In this document: positions 37,757-46,341 of the stretch, piece after piece
How the letters are laid out: every line of letters begins with the position of its first letter
How positions within the stretch are numbered: position 1 is the first letter of the stretch
From: Salinivibrio siamensis
GTDB lineage: Bacteria > Pseudomonadota > Gammaproteobacteria > Enterobacterales > Vibrionaceae
NCBI RefSeq assembly: GCF_001996005.1
Contig: NZ_MUFB01000002.1
Span: forward strand, 86,001-150,000
Reading direction: 5' to 3'
DNA: 64,000 nt
Position numbers and translations under genes: made by a program
Notes under the pieces: generated by a model
Databases searched by the model: none
Seen by the model: only the letters and a program-made list of their open reading frames with translations
What the model was told of the DNA's origin: nothing

Positions 37757-39295
37757 TTATTTCAGATCGAACAGTGGCTTGCCAGTCATCTCTTCAGGAA
37801 TCTCCATACCGGTTAATGCCAGCATAGTCGGTGCCAGGTCAGAGAGCTTACCGCCTTCTTTCAAGCTTACCGGCTGACTCCCCACATACATCAGCGGGAC
37901 AGGCAGGTTGGTGTGTGCCGTATACGCACCGCCGGTCTCTTCGTTGACCATCATCTCAGCGTTACCATGGTCGGCCGTGATCAGCATCTGACCATCGACT
38001 TCTTTGATGGCTTCCAAGACACGGCCGATGCAGTGATCGACGGCTTCGCAGGCCTGTACTGCAGCGTCATACACCCCAGTGTGGCCAACCATGTCGCCGT
38101 TTGGATAGTTACAGATGATCATATCGAACTTACCAGACTTAATCGCATCAACGAGCTTGTCGGTCAGCTCTTCTGAACTCATTTCTGGTTGCAGATCATA
38201 GGTAGCTACTTTCGGTGAGGCGACCAAGGCACGCTCTTCGCCTTCAAACACGGTCTCGATACCGCCGTTGAAGAAGAAAGTCACGTGTGCGTACTTCTCG
38301 GTTTCAGAGATACGCAGCTGAGTTTTACCATTTTTTGATAGCCACTCGCCAAGCGTGTTGGAGAGGCTTTCAGGTGGGAAGGCCACCGTGGTATCGATGT
38401 CGGCTGCATATTCTGTCAGCATCACAAAGTCAGACAGTTCCGCGTATTTTTTACGCGCAAAGCCATCGAAATCCGGCATAAAGGCGCGCGTCATTTGACG
38501 AGCACGGTCGGCACGGAAATTCATGAAAACAACCGCATCGCCATCGTTAATGGTCGCTTTGTTGTCACCGTCACGGTAAATTTCTGTTGGGGCGACAAAT
38601 TCATCATTTTCTTCACGTGCGTAAGCCGCTTCCAAGCCTTCTACAGCGCTGGTCGCAGTGAATTCGCCTTGCGCTTGGGTGAGCAAATCATAAGCGCGCT
38701 CGACACGGTCCCAGTTGTTGTCACGGTCCATGGCGTAGTAGCGACCAACCAGTGATGCGGTACGGCCTTTACCCAGCTTTTCAAACAGGGCATCGAAGCG
38801 CTCTAGCGATGCTTTTGCACTGCGTGGCGGCGTATCACGGCCATCCAGGAAGCAGTGTAGATAAATCTGATCGGCACCGCGCTCTGCGGCCAGTTCAACC
38901 ATGGCGGCAATATGATCTTCATGGCTGTGTACACCGCCAGGCGACATCAGACCCATAATATGCACGGCTTTGCCCTTATCAACGGCTTTATCAACGGCGG
39001 CCGTCAGTGCTGGGGTTTGGTTAAACTCACCGTCCGCAATGGATTTGCCAATGCGGGTCAAGTCTTGGTAAACCACGCGACCTGCGCCGATGTTGACATG
39101 GCCAACTTCTGAGTTACCCATTTGCCCATCAGGCAGACCCACATCGAAACCGGACGCTGAAATCAGTGTGCTGTTCTCGGCCATGAGGCTGTCGATCACA
39201 GGGGTGTTGGCGTTGGTAATCGCGTTATCGCTTTGTGGGTCGCGATAACCCCAGCCATCGAGAATCACCAGTGCAAGTGGTTTTTTCGCAGACAT
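37757..39295 (-). CDS. gpmI: 2,3-bisphosphoglycerate-independent phosphoglycerate mutase
   Basis: A 512-residue manganese-dependent glycolytic enzyme that interconverts 3- and 2-phosphoglycerate. It shows [10 protein letters not shown], the phospho-serine motif [48 protein letters not shown] and the C-terminal TADHGNAE metal site. The ATG at 39295 follows AGAGGA; it is the first gene of the gpmI-envC pair. Its promoter region holds a tandem palindromic repeat at 39325-39355. Confidence 0.97.
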   Translation of the reverse strand: MSAKKPLALVILDGWGYRDPQSDNAITNANTPVIDSLMAENSTLISASGFDVGLPDGQMGNSEVGHVNIGAGRVVYQDLTRIGKSIADGEFNQTPALTAAVDKAVDKGKAVHIMGLMSPGGVHSHEDHIAAMVELAAERGADQIYLHCFLDGRDTPPRSAKASLERFDALFEKLGKGRTASLVGRYYAMDRDNNWDRVERAYDLLTQAQGEFTATSAVEGLEAAYAREENDEFVAPTEIYRDGDNKATINDGDAVVFMNFRADRARQMTRAFMPDFDGFARKKYAELSDFVMLTEYAADIDTTVAFPPESLSNTLGEWLSKNGKTQLRISETEKYAHVTFFFNGGIETVFEGEERALVASPKVATYDLQPEMSSEELTDKLVDAIKSGKFDMIICNYPNGDMVGHTGVYDAAVQACEAVDHCIGRVLEAIKEVDGQMLITADHGNAEMMVNEETGGAYTAHTNLPVPLMYVGSQPVSLKEGGKLSDLAPTMLALTGMEIPEEMTGKPLFDLK

Positions 39296-39773
39296 GTTAC
39301 GTCCTCTTAATTCAAGCAAAAGACTGACATTGGATGCCAATGACATTGGATGTCATGGAGCAACCACTGAGGCATGGAGCCAGATGCATGGCTAGCTTCA
39401 GGGCTCAGTGTGTGCGTAATTTTACAACATTTTACGGGCTGATATGTAGGCTAAGATCAATTATCCCAGCTGACAAGTTAACCAGCAAGCCTTGGTTCAC
39501 TTGCCTTCGACCCTTGACTCCCCTCATTATGGCGAAGATCGCCGCTGTGCGCGAATGGCTTGGCTCGATTTCTGCGATTGATGAAACCTTCTTTCTTTTC
39601 AAGTTATTGAGCGGAAGGTGAAAACGCGGGGACGTGCGTATGAGTGAGCAAACGCGCGATTTCGTCTCGGCAGGCTGTAAAACCATGGCGAGCAGGTTAT
39701 ACTCGACACCATTTTCACCCCTTGATGGACTCTCGCCCTCGGCGAGACAAGCAAGCAGTATAGAGCAAAGGTT
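39296..39773. other. Intergenic stretch between gpmI and yibN
   Basis: A 478-bp gap between divergent genes, unusually long for this window. Near gpmI it contains the tandem repeat described separately. Between about 39430 and 39690 small open frames exist on both strands, but none has a ribosome binding site, a recognisable motif or the codon pattern of its neighbours. No tRNA or strong terminator was seen in it. Confidence 0.5.
39325..39355. repeat. Tandem 16-bp repeat with palindrome in the gpmI promoter region
   Basis: TGACATTGGATGCCAA (39325-39340) is followed at once by TGACATTGGATGTCAT (39341-39356). The second copy contains the perfect inverted repeat TGACAT-TGG-ATGTCA; the first differs in one base of it. 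The copies are 30-60 bp upstream of gpmI and could form a two-site operator. Confidence 0.55.
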
Positions 39774-40235
39774 ATGCAGGAATATATTGATTTTGTCTCC
39801 AATAACATGATTCTCACCCTTGTCTGGGTAGGCTTGGCGGCCGCTTTACTGATGTCGCTGATTAAACAAAAAACGGCTGCCTATAAAGTGGTAGGCCCTA
39901 ATGACGCGGCGATCCTTAACAACCGAGAAAATGGGGTGTTCGTCGACATTCGTGGCCATGATGATTTTCGCGCCGGCCACATCACGGGGGCGATTAATGT
40001 GTTGCCGAGTGAAATCAAATCACAGTCGTTTGGTGAGCTTGAAAAACACAAAAATGACCCCATCATTGTGGTATGCAAAACCGGTCAAACGGCGGCAGAC
40101 AGTGCCAATCAACTGGCAAAAGCAGGCTTCGAGTCCGTTTATATTCTTAAAGACGGTTTGACCTCTTGGAACGATGCCAAAATGCCGCTGGTCCGTGCCA
40201 AAAGCGGTAAGGGCAAGAGCAAAAAGAAAAAGTGA
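39774..40235 (+). CDS. yibN: YibN family rhodanese-like protein
   Basis: A 153-residue protein with one N-terminal membrane segment (ILTLVWVGLAAALLMSLI) and a cytosolic rhodanese domain: VFVDIRGHDDFRAGHITGAINV and the active-site loop VVCKTGQTA with its cysteine. The last ~12 residues are very basic (KSGKGKSKKKK). YibN of E. coli is a rhodanese-like sulfurtransferase homologue of unclear role. In E. coli grxC lies between yibN and secB; here it is absent. Confidence 0.92.
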   Translation: MQEYIDFVSNNMILTLVWVGLAAALLMSLIKQKTAAYKVVGPNDAAILNNRENGVFVDIRGHDDFRAGHITGAINVLPSEIKSQSFGELEKHKNDPIIVVCKTGQTAADSANQLAKAGFESVYILKDGLTSWNDAKMPLVRAKSGKGKSKKKK

Positions 40236-40253
40236 TCCTTCACTCAATTCTCG

Positions 40254-40287
40254 AGCGACCGCATGACGCGGTGGCTCGCATTTTTTA
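40254..40287 (+). terminator. Terminator or attenuator between yibN and secB
   Basis: GAGC and ACCGC pair with GCGGT and GCTC (one mismatch) around ATGAC, followed by ATTTTTTAA. It lies 19 bp after the yibN stop and 46 bp before secB. Confidence 0.65.
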
Positions 40288-40332
40288 ATGTGCCAGGCGC
40301 ATTTGCAATTTTTTAAATAAGGACGAACCATC

Positions 40333-40812
40333 ATGGCTGAAGCCGAAAACAACCAACAAGCCGAGCAAAATTTTGCCATTCAACGCGTTTTTCTCAAGGA
40401 CGTGTCTTTTGAAGCGCCAAACTCGCCAGAAGTGTTCCAACAAGATTGGGCGCCAGACGTTAACCTTGATTTGGACACGCAAAGCCGCGAGTTGGGTGAA
40501 GGCATCTATGAAGTGATCTTGCGTTTGACCGTGACGGTGAAAAACCAAGAAAGTAATGCCTTCCTTTGTGAAGTGCAGCAAGGTGGTATTTTCTCTGTGT
40601 CAGGCATGGAATCGCCTCAATTGGCACATTGCCTGGGCGCTTTCTGTCCTAACATTCTCTTCCCTTATGCGCGTGAAACGATTTCGAGCTTGGTCGTTAA
40701 AGGGACCTTCCCGCAACTGAACCTGGCACCGGTTAACTTTGATGCCTTGTTCATGAACTACCTGCAGCAGCAGGCGGGCGAAACATCTAGCGAAGAAGAC
40801 GCGCAAGCGTAA
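40333..40812 (+). CDS. secB: Protein-export chaperone SecB
   Basis: A 159-residue cytosolic chaperone that holds preproteins unfolded and passes them to SecA. It has [43 protein letters not shown] and the highly conserved [32 protein letters not shown] region, plus an acidic C-terminal tail. It precedes gpsA by a few bases, an order kept in many gamma-proteobacteria. Confidence 0.97.
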   Translation: MAEAENNQQAEQNFAIQRVFLKDVSFEAPNSPEVFQQDWAPDVNLDLDTQSRELGEGIYEVILRLTVTVKNQESNAFLCEVQQGGIFSVSGMESPQLAHCLGAFCPNILFPYARETISSLVVKGTFPQLNLAPVNFDALFMNYLQQQAGETSSEEDAQA

Positions 40813-40821
40813 GGTGTGATG

Positions 40822-41841
40822 ATGACAGATCTTGCTCCCACTCAAGATGCGGCCATTACGGTACTGGGCGCCGGCTCTTACGGGACGGCGCTGGCAATCT
40901 CGTTGGCCAGAAATGGTGCCAACGTGGTGTTATGGGGGCACGATCCGAGTCATATCGCACAGCTGGAAATTGATCGCGCTAACCAAGCGTTTCTTCCCGA
41001 TGTGGCGTTTCCAGACTCATTAGTGCTCTGTGCGGATCTATCTGTTGCGGTTAATGCCAGTCGCGATTTGCTTGTGGTCGTCCCCAGCCATGTATTTGGT
41101 GATGTGCTGAGCCAAGTGCGCCCTCACTTACGGGCCGACTCTCGTGTGTGTTGGGCGACTAAAGGCTTAGAGCCGGAAACTGGTCGTCTATTGCAAGACG
41201 TGGCACGTGAACAATTAAGCGACGATATACCGCTCGCGGTGTTATCGGGGCCTACGTTTGCTAAAGAACTTGCCGCGGGCATGCCTACCGCGATTTCGGT
41301 GGCCTCGCCTGACGCAGAGTTCGTGAGTGATTTACAAGAAATCATTCATTGCCAACATAGCTTCCGTGTGTATGGCAATCATGATTTTATCGGCATGCAA
41401 CTTGGCGGCGCGGTGAAAAATGTGATTGCCATTGGCGCAGGGATTTCCGATGGCATTGGCTTTGGCGCCAACGCACGGACGGCCTTGATCACGCGGGGCT
41501 TGGCGGAAATGACCCGGCTAGGTGAAGCGCTGGGTGCGTCCCGTGATACCTTTATGGGGATGGCGGGTTTGGGAGATTTGGTGCTGACGTGCACCGATAA
41601 CCAGTCGCGTAACCGTCGCTTTGGCCTGGCATTAGGCCAAGGTGAGGATGTGCAAGGTGCCCAAGACAACATTGGCCAAGTGGTCGAGGGGTATCGCAAC
41701 ACCAAAGAAGTATGGGCACTGGCCCAGCGCTCGGGCGTCGAGATGCCTATTGTGGAGCAGATTTATCAAGTGCTCTATCAAGGTAAATTGGCCCATCATG
41801 CCGCGCGCGATTTGCTGGCACGAGACAAGAAGTCCGAATAA
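40822..41841 (+). CDS. gpsA: Glycerol-3-phosphate dehydrogenase [NAD(P)+]
   Basis: A 339-residue cytosolic enzyme that makes sn-glycerol 3-phosphate from dihydroxyacetone phosphate for phospholipid synthesis. It shows the nucleotide-binding [33 protein letters not shown], the catalytic lysine in [13 protein letters not shown] and [14 protein letters not shown]. Three adjacent starts exist (GTG 40816, ATG 40819, ATG 40822); the last has AAGG at the best distance. Confidence 0.96.
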   Translation: MTDLAPTQDAAITVLGAGSYGTALAISLARNGANVVLWGHDPSHIAQLEIDRANQAFLPDVAFPDSLVLCADLSVAVNASRDLLVVVPSHVFGDVLSQVRPHLRADSRVCWATKGLEPETGRLLQDVAREQLSDDIPLAVLSGPTFAKELAAGMPTAISVASPDAEFVSDLQEIIHCQHSFRVYGNHDFIGMQLGGAVKNVIAIGAGISDGIGFGANARTALITRGLAEMTRLGEALGASRDTFMGMAGLGDLVLTCTDNQSRNRRFGLALGQGEDVQGAQDNIGQVVEGYRNTKEVWALAQRSGVEMPIVEQIYQVLYQGKLAHHAARDLLARDKKSE

Positions 41842-41861
41842 CAGCAAAAATCGAAGAGAGT

Positions 41862-41893
41862 AACGCGCGGGGTGAGAACCGCGCGTTTTTTTT
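41862..41893 (+). terminator. Terminator after gpsA
   Basis: AACGCGCGG and CCGCGCGTT form a 9-bp GC-rich stem around GGTGAGAA, followed by a long T run, 21 bp past the gpsA stop. Confidence 0.88.
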
Positions 41894-41948
41894 ATACACT
41901 GGCGTGAGGCGGTGTTGTCGCCTGAGTGGTAGATCATTTGGGATAAGG

Positions 41949-42791
41949 ATGAAGGCAGTGAATCAGGCCAAAAAACAATGCCAACAAGATCGTGTCTGGC
42001 AAGCAGTGAAAAAAGAAGCGCGTGAGCATTCAGAGCGTGAGCCGATGTTGGCGAGTTTTTACCATGCCACCATTATTAAGCACGACAATTTAGCCAGTGC
42101 GCTTAGCTATATTCTCGCCAACAAGCTTTCCACCCCCTCGATGCCCTCAATGGCGGTGCGAGAGGTGATAGAAGAAGTGTATGCCAATGATGCTTGCGTG
42201 GCGGAATCAGCCGCGTGCGATATTTGTGCCACCGTTGAACGTGATCCTGCCGTTGAGCTGTATTCAACGCCACTTTTGTACCTAAAGGGCTTTCATGCAT
42301 TACAAGGTTTTCGGGTTGCGAACTGGCTATGGCGTCAAGGACGAAAAGAACTCGCGACCTATCTGCAAAACCAAATCTCGGTGACCAGTCAAGTGGATGT
42401 TCATCCCGCTGCCTGTATAGGTCGTGGCATTATGTTTGACCATGCAACGGGTATCGTGATCGGTGAAACGGCCGTTATCGAGGACAATGTGTCTATTCTG
42501 CAAGATGTGACTTTGGGCGGGACAGGCAAAGAGGGCGGCGATCGCCATCCGAAGATCCGCACTGGTGTGATGATTGGTGCAGGGGCGAAAATACTGGGTA
42601 ATATTGATATCGGTGAAGGCGCGAAAATTGGCTCCTGCTCTGTGGTGCTTAACCCTGTTCCACCTCACACCACGGTGGCAGGCGTGCCGGCCAAGATTGT
42701 GGGTCGACCCAGCTCGCACATGCCATCGCTGGATATGGATCAAGAATTTAATGGCTCGCACAAGACATTTATCTCGGGAGATGGGATCTAA
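41949..42791 (+). CDS. cysE: Serine O-acetyltransferase
   Basis: A 280-residue enzyme that makes O-acetylserine for cysteine synthesis. The N-terminal helical part has EPMLASFYHATIIKHDNLASALSYILANKL; the C-terminal left-handed beta helix has GRGIMFDHATGIVIGETA with the catalytic histidine and TLGGTGKEGGDRHPKI. The C-terminus ends in isoleucine (SGDGI), as needed to dock in the CysK active site. A GTG at 41958 is a possible alternative start, with better spacing to AAGG. Confidence 0.95.
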   Translation: MKAVNQAKKQCQQDRVWQAVKKEAREHSEREPMLASFYHATIIKHDNLASALSYILANKLSTPSMPSMAVREVIEEVYANDACVAESAACDICATVERDPAVELYSTPLLYLKGFHALQGFRVANWLWRQGRKELATYLQNQISVTSQVDVHPAACIGRGIMFDHATGIVIGETAVIEDNVSILQDVTLGGTGKEGGDRHPKIRTGVMIGAGAKILGNIDIGEGAKIGSCSVVLNPVPPHTTVAGVPAKIVGRPSSHMPSLDMDQEFNGSHKTFISGDGI

Positions 42792-42792
42792 T

Positions 42793-42837
42793 GCGGCTTG
42801 CACAAGCGCGGCTTGCATAAGTGCGGCTTGCACCCAA
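42793..42837. repeat. Three 15-bp tandem repeats after cysE
   Basis: Three copies of GCGGCTTGCA(C/T)AAG(C/T) start at 42793, 42808 and 42823, beginning one base after the cysE stop codon. Copies differ in one to three bases. They stand directly before the cysE terminator and are not part of a recognised gene. Confidence 0.8.
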
Positions 42838-42850
42838 GCTATCTCAGAAT

Positions 42851-42879
42851 AAAAAACGGAGCCGTGGGCTCCGTTTTTA
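42851..42879. terminator. Bidirectional terminator between cysE and pfkA
   Basis: AAAAACGGAGCC-GTG-GGCTCCGTTTTT is symmetrical, with T runs on both strands, between the convergent cysE and pfkA genes. Confidence 0.92.
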
Positions 42880-42905
42880 GCAATAGATGAAAGCTTGGCC
42901 GCGAG

Positions 42906-43868
42906 TTAGAACAGTTTTTCGGCAACTTCGTACAAGTCGTCGCGGAATGGGCGCTTCATGTTTTCAATCGCGTCAACGATGTCATGATGCACCATTTTGT
43001 CATTCTGAATACCGACACAACGGCCACCTTCACCTTGTTGCAGAAGGTCAACGGCGTAAGCGCCCATGCGCGAGGCAAGAATGCGGTCAAAGGCACCGGG
43101 TTGGCCGCCACGTTGAATATGGCCAAGAATGGTCGCGCGTGTTTCGCGGCCGGTTTCGCTCTCGATGAACTTCGCGAGTTCATTGGCGTCGGTCATCAGC
43201 TCCGTGATCGCGATGATCGCGTGCTTCTTACCTTTGTAGATGCCTTCTTTCACTTTGGCGAGTAGCTTGTCTTTATCCAGCCCAATCTCTGGGGTAATAA
43301 TGTATTCACAGCCACCAGCAATCGACGCCATCAGGGTCAGATCGCCGCAATGACGGCCCATGACTTCAACAATAGAGATACGCTGGTGAGAAGACGAGGT
43401 GTCGCGCAGGCGGTCAATGGCGTCAATCACCGTGTTCATCGCCGTCATATAGCCGATGGTGTAGTCCGTCCCCGCAACATCATTATCAATGGTGCCCGGC
43501 AGGCCAATACAGGGGTAACCCATTTCGGTCAGTTTCTTTGCCCCCATGAATGAGCCGTCACCACCAATGACGACCAAGGCGTCGATGCCGTGCATTTTCA
43601 GGTTCTGAATCGCTTGCTCACGCACTTTTTCGTCGGCAAATTCAGGAAAACGCGCTGAACCTAGGAAGGTGCCGCCGCGGTTAATCACGTCAGAAACGCT
43701 TGTGCGATTGAGGCGCTCAATGCGGTTTTGATGCAGGCCGAGAAAACCATCATAAATACCATATACTTCTAAGCCTTCGCTGAGCGCGCTGCGAACCACA
43801 CCGCGAATCGCTGCGTTCATACCTGGCGCATCACCGCCACTGGTCAAAACACCAATTTTTCTAACCAT
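42906..43868 (-). CDS. pfkA: 6-phosphofructokinase
   Basis: A 320-residue ATP-dependent glycolytic kinase, the length of E. coli PfkA. It shows [23 protein letters not shown] for ATP, the catalytic [23 protein letters not shown] and [10 protein letters not shown]. It is the last of the conserved pfkA-fieF-cpx gene order. A perfect TGTAAT-AGT-ATTACA palindrome lies about 115 bp upstream. Confidence 0.97.
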   Translation of the reverse strand: MVRKIGVLTSGGDAPGMNAAIRGVVRSALSEGLEVYGIYDGFLGLHQNRIERLNRTSVSDVINRGGTFLGSARFPEFADEKVREQAIQNLKMHGIDALVVIGGDGSFMGAKKLTEMGYPCIGLPGTIDNDVAGTDYTIGYMTAMNTVIDAIDRLRDTSSSHQRISIVEVMGRHCGDLTLMASIAGGCEYIITPEIGLDKDKLLAKVKEGIYKGKKHAIIAITELMTDANELAKFIESETGRETRATILGHIQRGGQPGAFDRILASRMGAYAVDLLQQGEGGRCVGIQNDKMVHHDIVDAIENMKRPFRDDLYEVAEKLF

Positions 43869-43979
43869 GGTTACCCTCTAACTGTTCGTCACTTAATTCG
43901 TGCCGATTGCGGTAATGGCAACCTGCTTGCCCCAGTGAACCCGCAATGACGATCGCTTAAACTGTAATTTTCCTACTTC

Positions 43980-43994
43980 TGTAATAGTATTACA
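43980..43994. promoter_or_regulatory. Palindrome upstream of pfkA
   Basis: TGTAATAGTATTACA is a perfect 6+3+6 inverted repeat; a further TGTAAT lies 17 bp before it at 43963. It is in the only promoter space of pfkA. The protein that would bind is not known. Confidence 0.4.
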
Positions 43995-44054
43995 ATTGCT
44001 ATAGAAAAAAAGTTGATACATGTCAGCCCGATGAGCTTTTGTTCATGCCGCCCT

Positions 44055-44945
44055 TCACGCTTTTGCCTCCTTTGGCACCACGGATTTGGGGTCTTGATGG
44101 ATGATCACATCTGCCCCAGGAAAGGCGACGAGCAATCTATCTTCCACTTCATCGGCAATAGTATGTGCATCCACTAAGGGTAGCTCGTCATCAAGCTCTA
44201 TGTGTAATTGGATAAACTTTGTCATGCCCGCCTGACGAGTGCGCAGTTGATGAATGCCATGCACCCCTACCACTGAGCTCGAGAGCACCGCTATTTTTTC
44301 TTGCTCTTCAAGCGGTAACTGCCTATCGAGCAGTGATTGGATGGCCTCGTAAGCCATTTTAAGTGCTTGCGATAAAATAAACAGGCTGATGGCAATCGCA
44401 AACCAGGCATCGGCCTGTGTCCAGCCGTACCAACTCAGTCCAAGGGCAATAATGATCGCGACATTCATTAACAAATCAGATTGATAGTGAAGGGTATCGG
44501 CGGCGATGGCGGGACTGGCGGTTTTGCGGATCACCCATTTTTGAAACAACACCAAGCCGAAGGTGATCATGGTAGCGCCAACGCTGACCATAATGCCAAG
44601 TTCAGGGGCGGCAATCGGTACGGGCTTGAACAAACGTTCGAGTCCACTGAGCAGCAAGAAGGAGGCGGAGCCAATAATGAAGGTGGATTGCGCCAAGGCG
44701 GCCAATGATTCCGCTTTACCATGACCAAAACTGTGTTCACTGTCCGCGGGCTGAACCGCGTAGCGCACCACGAGTAAGTTGGTGAGCGAGGCGAGCAAAT
44801 CGAGCAATGAGTCAACAAACGAGGCCAGCACACTGACCGAGCCGGTGAGCCACCACGCGATGAGTTTGGCTAATAGGAGGAGGGCCGCCACACAGGTGGC
44901 TGCCCACGCCGCGGCTTCGACCCAAAACGCATACTTTTTTGTCAT
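44055..44945 (-). CDS. fieF: Cation-efflux pump FieF (CDF family)
   Basis: A 296-residue inner-membrane metal/proton antiporter that exports ferrous iron or zinc. It has six membrane segments. The metal site is preserved: two aspartates in [11 protein letters not shown] and H plus D in [38 protein letters not shown] and [12 protein letters not shown] match FieF of E. coli. The start lies four bases behind a 9-bp stem-loop and has no visible ribosome binding site, which is unusual. Confidence 0.93.
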   Translation of the reverse strand: MTKKYAFWVEAAAWAATCVAALLLLAKLIAWWLTGSVSVLASFVDSLLDLLASLTNLLVVRYAVQPADSEHSFGHGKAESLAALAQSTFIIGSASFLLLSGLERLFKPVPIAAPELGIMVSVGATMITFGLVLFQKWVIRKTASPAIAADTLHYQSDLLMNVAIIIALGLSWYGWTQADAWFAIAISLFILSQALKMAYEAIQSLLDRQLPLEEQEKIAVLSSSVVGVHGIHQLRTRQAGMTKFIQLHIELDDELPLVDAHTIADEVEDRLLVAFPGADVIIHQDPKSVVPKEAKA

Positions 44946-44948
44946 ACA

Positions 44949-44978
44949 GAGGGCAGTCGGTTAATCAACACTGCCCTC
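44949..44978 (-). promoter_or_regulatory. Stem-loop immediately upstream of fieF
   Basis: GAGGGCAGT and ACTGCCCTC form a perfect 9-bp stem with a 12-base loop. It ends three bases before the fieF ATG and lies 44 bp after the cpxP stop. No T run follows. It may block ribosome access to fieF or define the cpxP mRNA end. Confidence 0.6.
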
Positions 44979-45022
44979 AAGTATATATGCCATTGACGGC
45001 AAACGTATGACACGGCGCAGGT

Positions 45023-45475
45023 TTAGCGCCAACAGTCACCTTTTTGACCCGGTTGGTGATGCTGCCCTTTACCTCGGTGACTGTGACCGCGTTGCGCCCG
45101 TTTTTCCATCATCGCATCAAAAAAGGCGCTTTGTTGCTCAGCGGTCAGCACTTGTAACATCGCATGCTGATGGCGGGCGTGCTTAACGCGACGCTCAAGA
45201 TTTGGCTGTGGTTGAGACGCCAAGAGATCGCGCACTGCCGCTTCATCGAACGTCTGTTGGGTGAGTAAAGCATGCATGTTGGCATGGAAATCGTCTCGTG
45301 CCAGTTGACGCTGGGCACGATAGTCATCACGAAGCGCTTGAATTTGCGCTTTTTGCTCATCAGTTAAATCCAGATCGCGCCACAGACTGCGGTCCATGCC
45401 ACCACTAAAGTGCGGGGCAGCCAAGGTGGGAAGGGTCACTGCCGCAAGTGCTAAGCCAATCGTAAAGCGTTTCAT
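45023..45475 (-). CDS. cpxP: CpxP/Spy family periplasmic protein
   Basis: A 150-residue periplasmic protein with a signal peptide (cut near TLAA) and the LTDEQKAQI and LTAEQQSAF (LTxxQ) motifs of the CpxP/Spy family. In E. coli CpxP inhibits the kinase CpxA and helps clear misfolded proteins. The C-terminus is rich in histidine with one cysteine (RGHSHRGKGQHHQPG ... DC), a possible metal-binding tail. It is divergent from cpxRA with a CpxR box between. Of two adjacent ATG codons, the second has the better spacing to AGGAG. Confidence 0.85.
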   Translation of the reverse strand: MKRFTIGLALAAVTLPTLAAPHFSGGMDRSLWRDLDLTDEQKAQIQALRDDYRAQRQLARDDFHANMHALLTQQTFDEAAVRDLLASQPQPNLERRVKHARHQHAMLQVLTAEQQSAFFDAMMEKRAQRGHSHRGKGQHHQPGQKGDCWR

Positions 45476-45525
45476 CATCTCTCTCCTGAATGGAATGTTT
45501 ACCCTGTTAGCCTACGTACTTGGAT

Positions 45526-45560
45526 GTAAAGTGACGTTATTGGGTGTAAAGATGGGTAAA
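45526..45560. promoter_or_regulatory. CpxR binding sites between cpxP and cpxR
   Basis: GTAAA-GATGG-GTAAA at 45546-45560 is a perfect CpxR box (GTAAA-N5-GTAAA). A further GTAAA lies 20 bp before it at 45526-45530, on the same helical face. It sits between cpxP and cpxR, so it can serve both, as known for the Cpx regulon in E. coli. Confidence 0.85.
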
Positions 45561-45645
45561 GTCACGCATGTGTGTGAGCCGCTATGATAAAAATACACCC
45601 TGTTCGGTGTCACAAACACGCCACCTTGGGAGTGAGTGTAAAAGC

Positions 45646-46341
45646 ATGTATCAGGTTTTAATCATCGATGATGACACAGCGTTAACGGACCTTCTCAGCG
45701 AACTGCTGTCCTTGGAGGGGTTTTCGGTGCGCTGCGCGGATAACGGCCAAGTGGGTTTGGAGATGGCGAATGCGTCACCGCCCGATATCATTTTGCTAGA
45801 TGTGATGATGCCAGTGCTCAACGGGATGGAAACCTTGCGTCAGCTACGCGCGACCTCAAACGTGGCGATTTTGATGCTCACTGCGCGAGGTGAGGAAGTG
45901 GATCGTGTGATGGGGCTAGAATTAGGCGCGGACGACTATTTGGCTAAACCCTTTAGTGATCGTGAACTGCTTGCCCGAATGCGAGCGATTTTACGCCGGA
46001 CGCAGGGAGAGGGTGTCGAGCCGACGCAATCGGACGAAGAACCTGTCCTCGCCCATCATGACGTGCGGGTCTACCCACGCCGGCTGGAAACCCTCTGTCA
46101 AGACAGACCCGTGGAGCTAACGGGGATGGAAACCGAAATGCTCGCTTGTTTACTTCATCACCCAGGCGAAGTGGTGAGCAAAGCCTTGCTCAGCGAACAA
46201 GTGCTCGGTAAACGCTTAATGCCGTTTGATAGGGCAGTCGATGTACACATTTCCAATCTGCGCAAAAAACTGCCTGAGCGCCTTGATGGCAAGCCAAGGA
46301 TCAAGACCTTGAGAGGTAAGGGTTACTTATGGGTCGATTAG
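45646..46341 (+). CDS. cpxR: Envelope stress response regulator CpxR
   Basis: A 231-residue OmpR-type regulator. The receiver has LIIDDDTAL, phospho-acceptor D51 in LLDVMMP and the lysine in YLAKPFSD; the C-terminal winged helix has VELTGMETEMLACLLHHPGEVVSKALLSEQV and VDVHISNLRKKL. The start at 45646 gives the family N-terminus; 26 in-frame upstream codons cover the promoter region. It overlaps cpxA by 13 bp. Confidence 0.95.
   Translation: MYQVLIIDDDTALTDLLSELLSLEGFSVRCADNGQVGLEMANASPPDIILLDVMMPVLNGMETLRQLRATSNVAILMLTARGEEVDRVMGLELGADDYLAKPFSDRELLARMRAILRRTQGEGVEPTQSDEEPVLAHHDVRVYPRRLETLCQDRPVELTGMETEMLACLLHHPGEVVSKALLSEQVLGKRLMPFDRAVDVHISNLRKKLPERLDGKPRIKTLRGKGYLWVD

Noticed and set aside
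39432-39686. 84-residue open frame on the minus strand in the gpmI-yibN gap
   Set aside because: No ribosome binding site, no recognisable motif and an overlapping frame of similar length on the other strand.
42327-42833. Minus-strand frame with repeated QAAL units across cysE
   Set aside because: It is antisense to the well-supported cysE gene; the repeated units only reflect the 15-bp DNA repeat after cysE.
44946-45022. CpxQ-like small RNA from the cpxP 3' end
   Set aside because: The region has a stem-loop but no terminal T run and no resemblance to the CpxQ seed or terminator.
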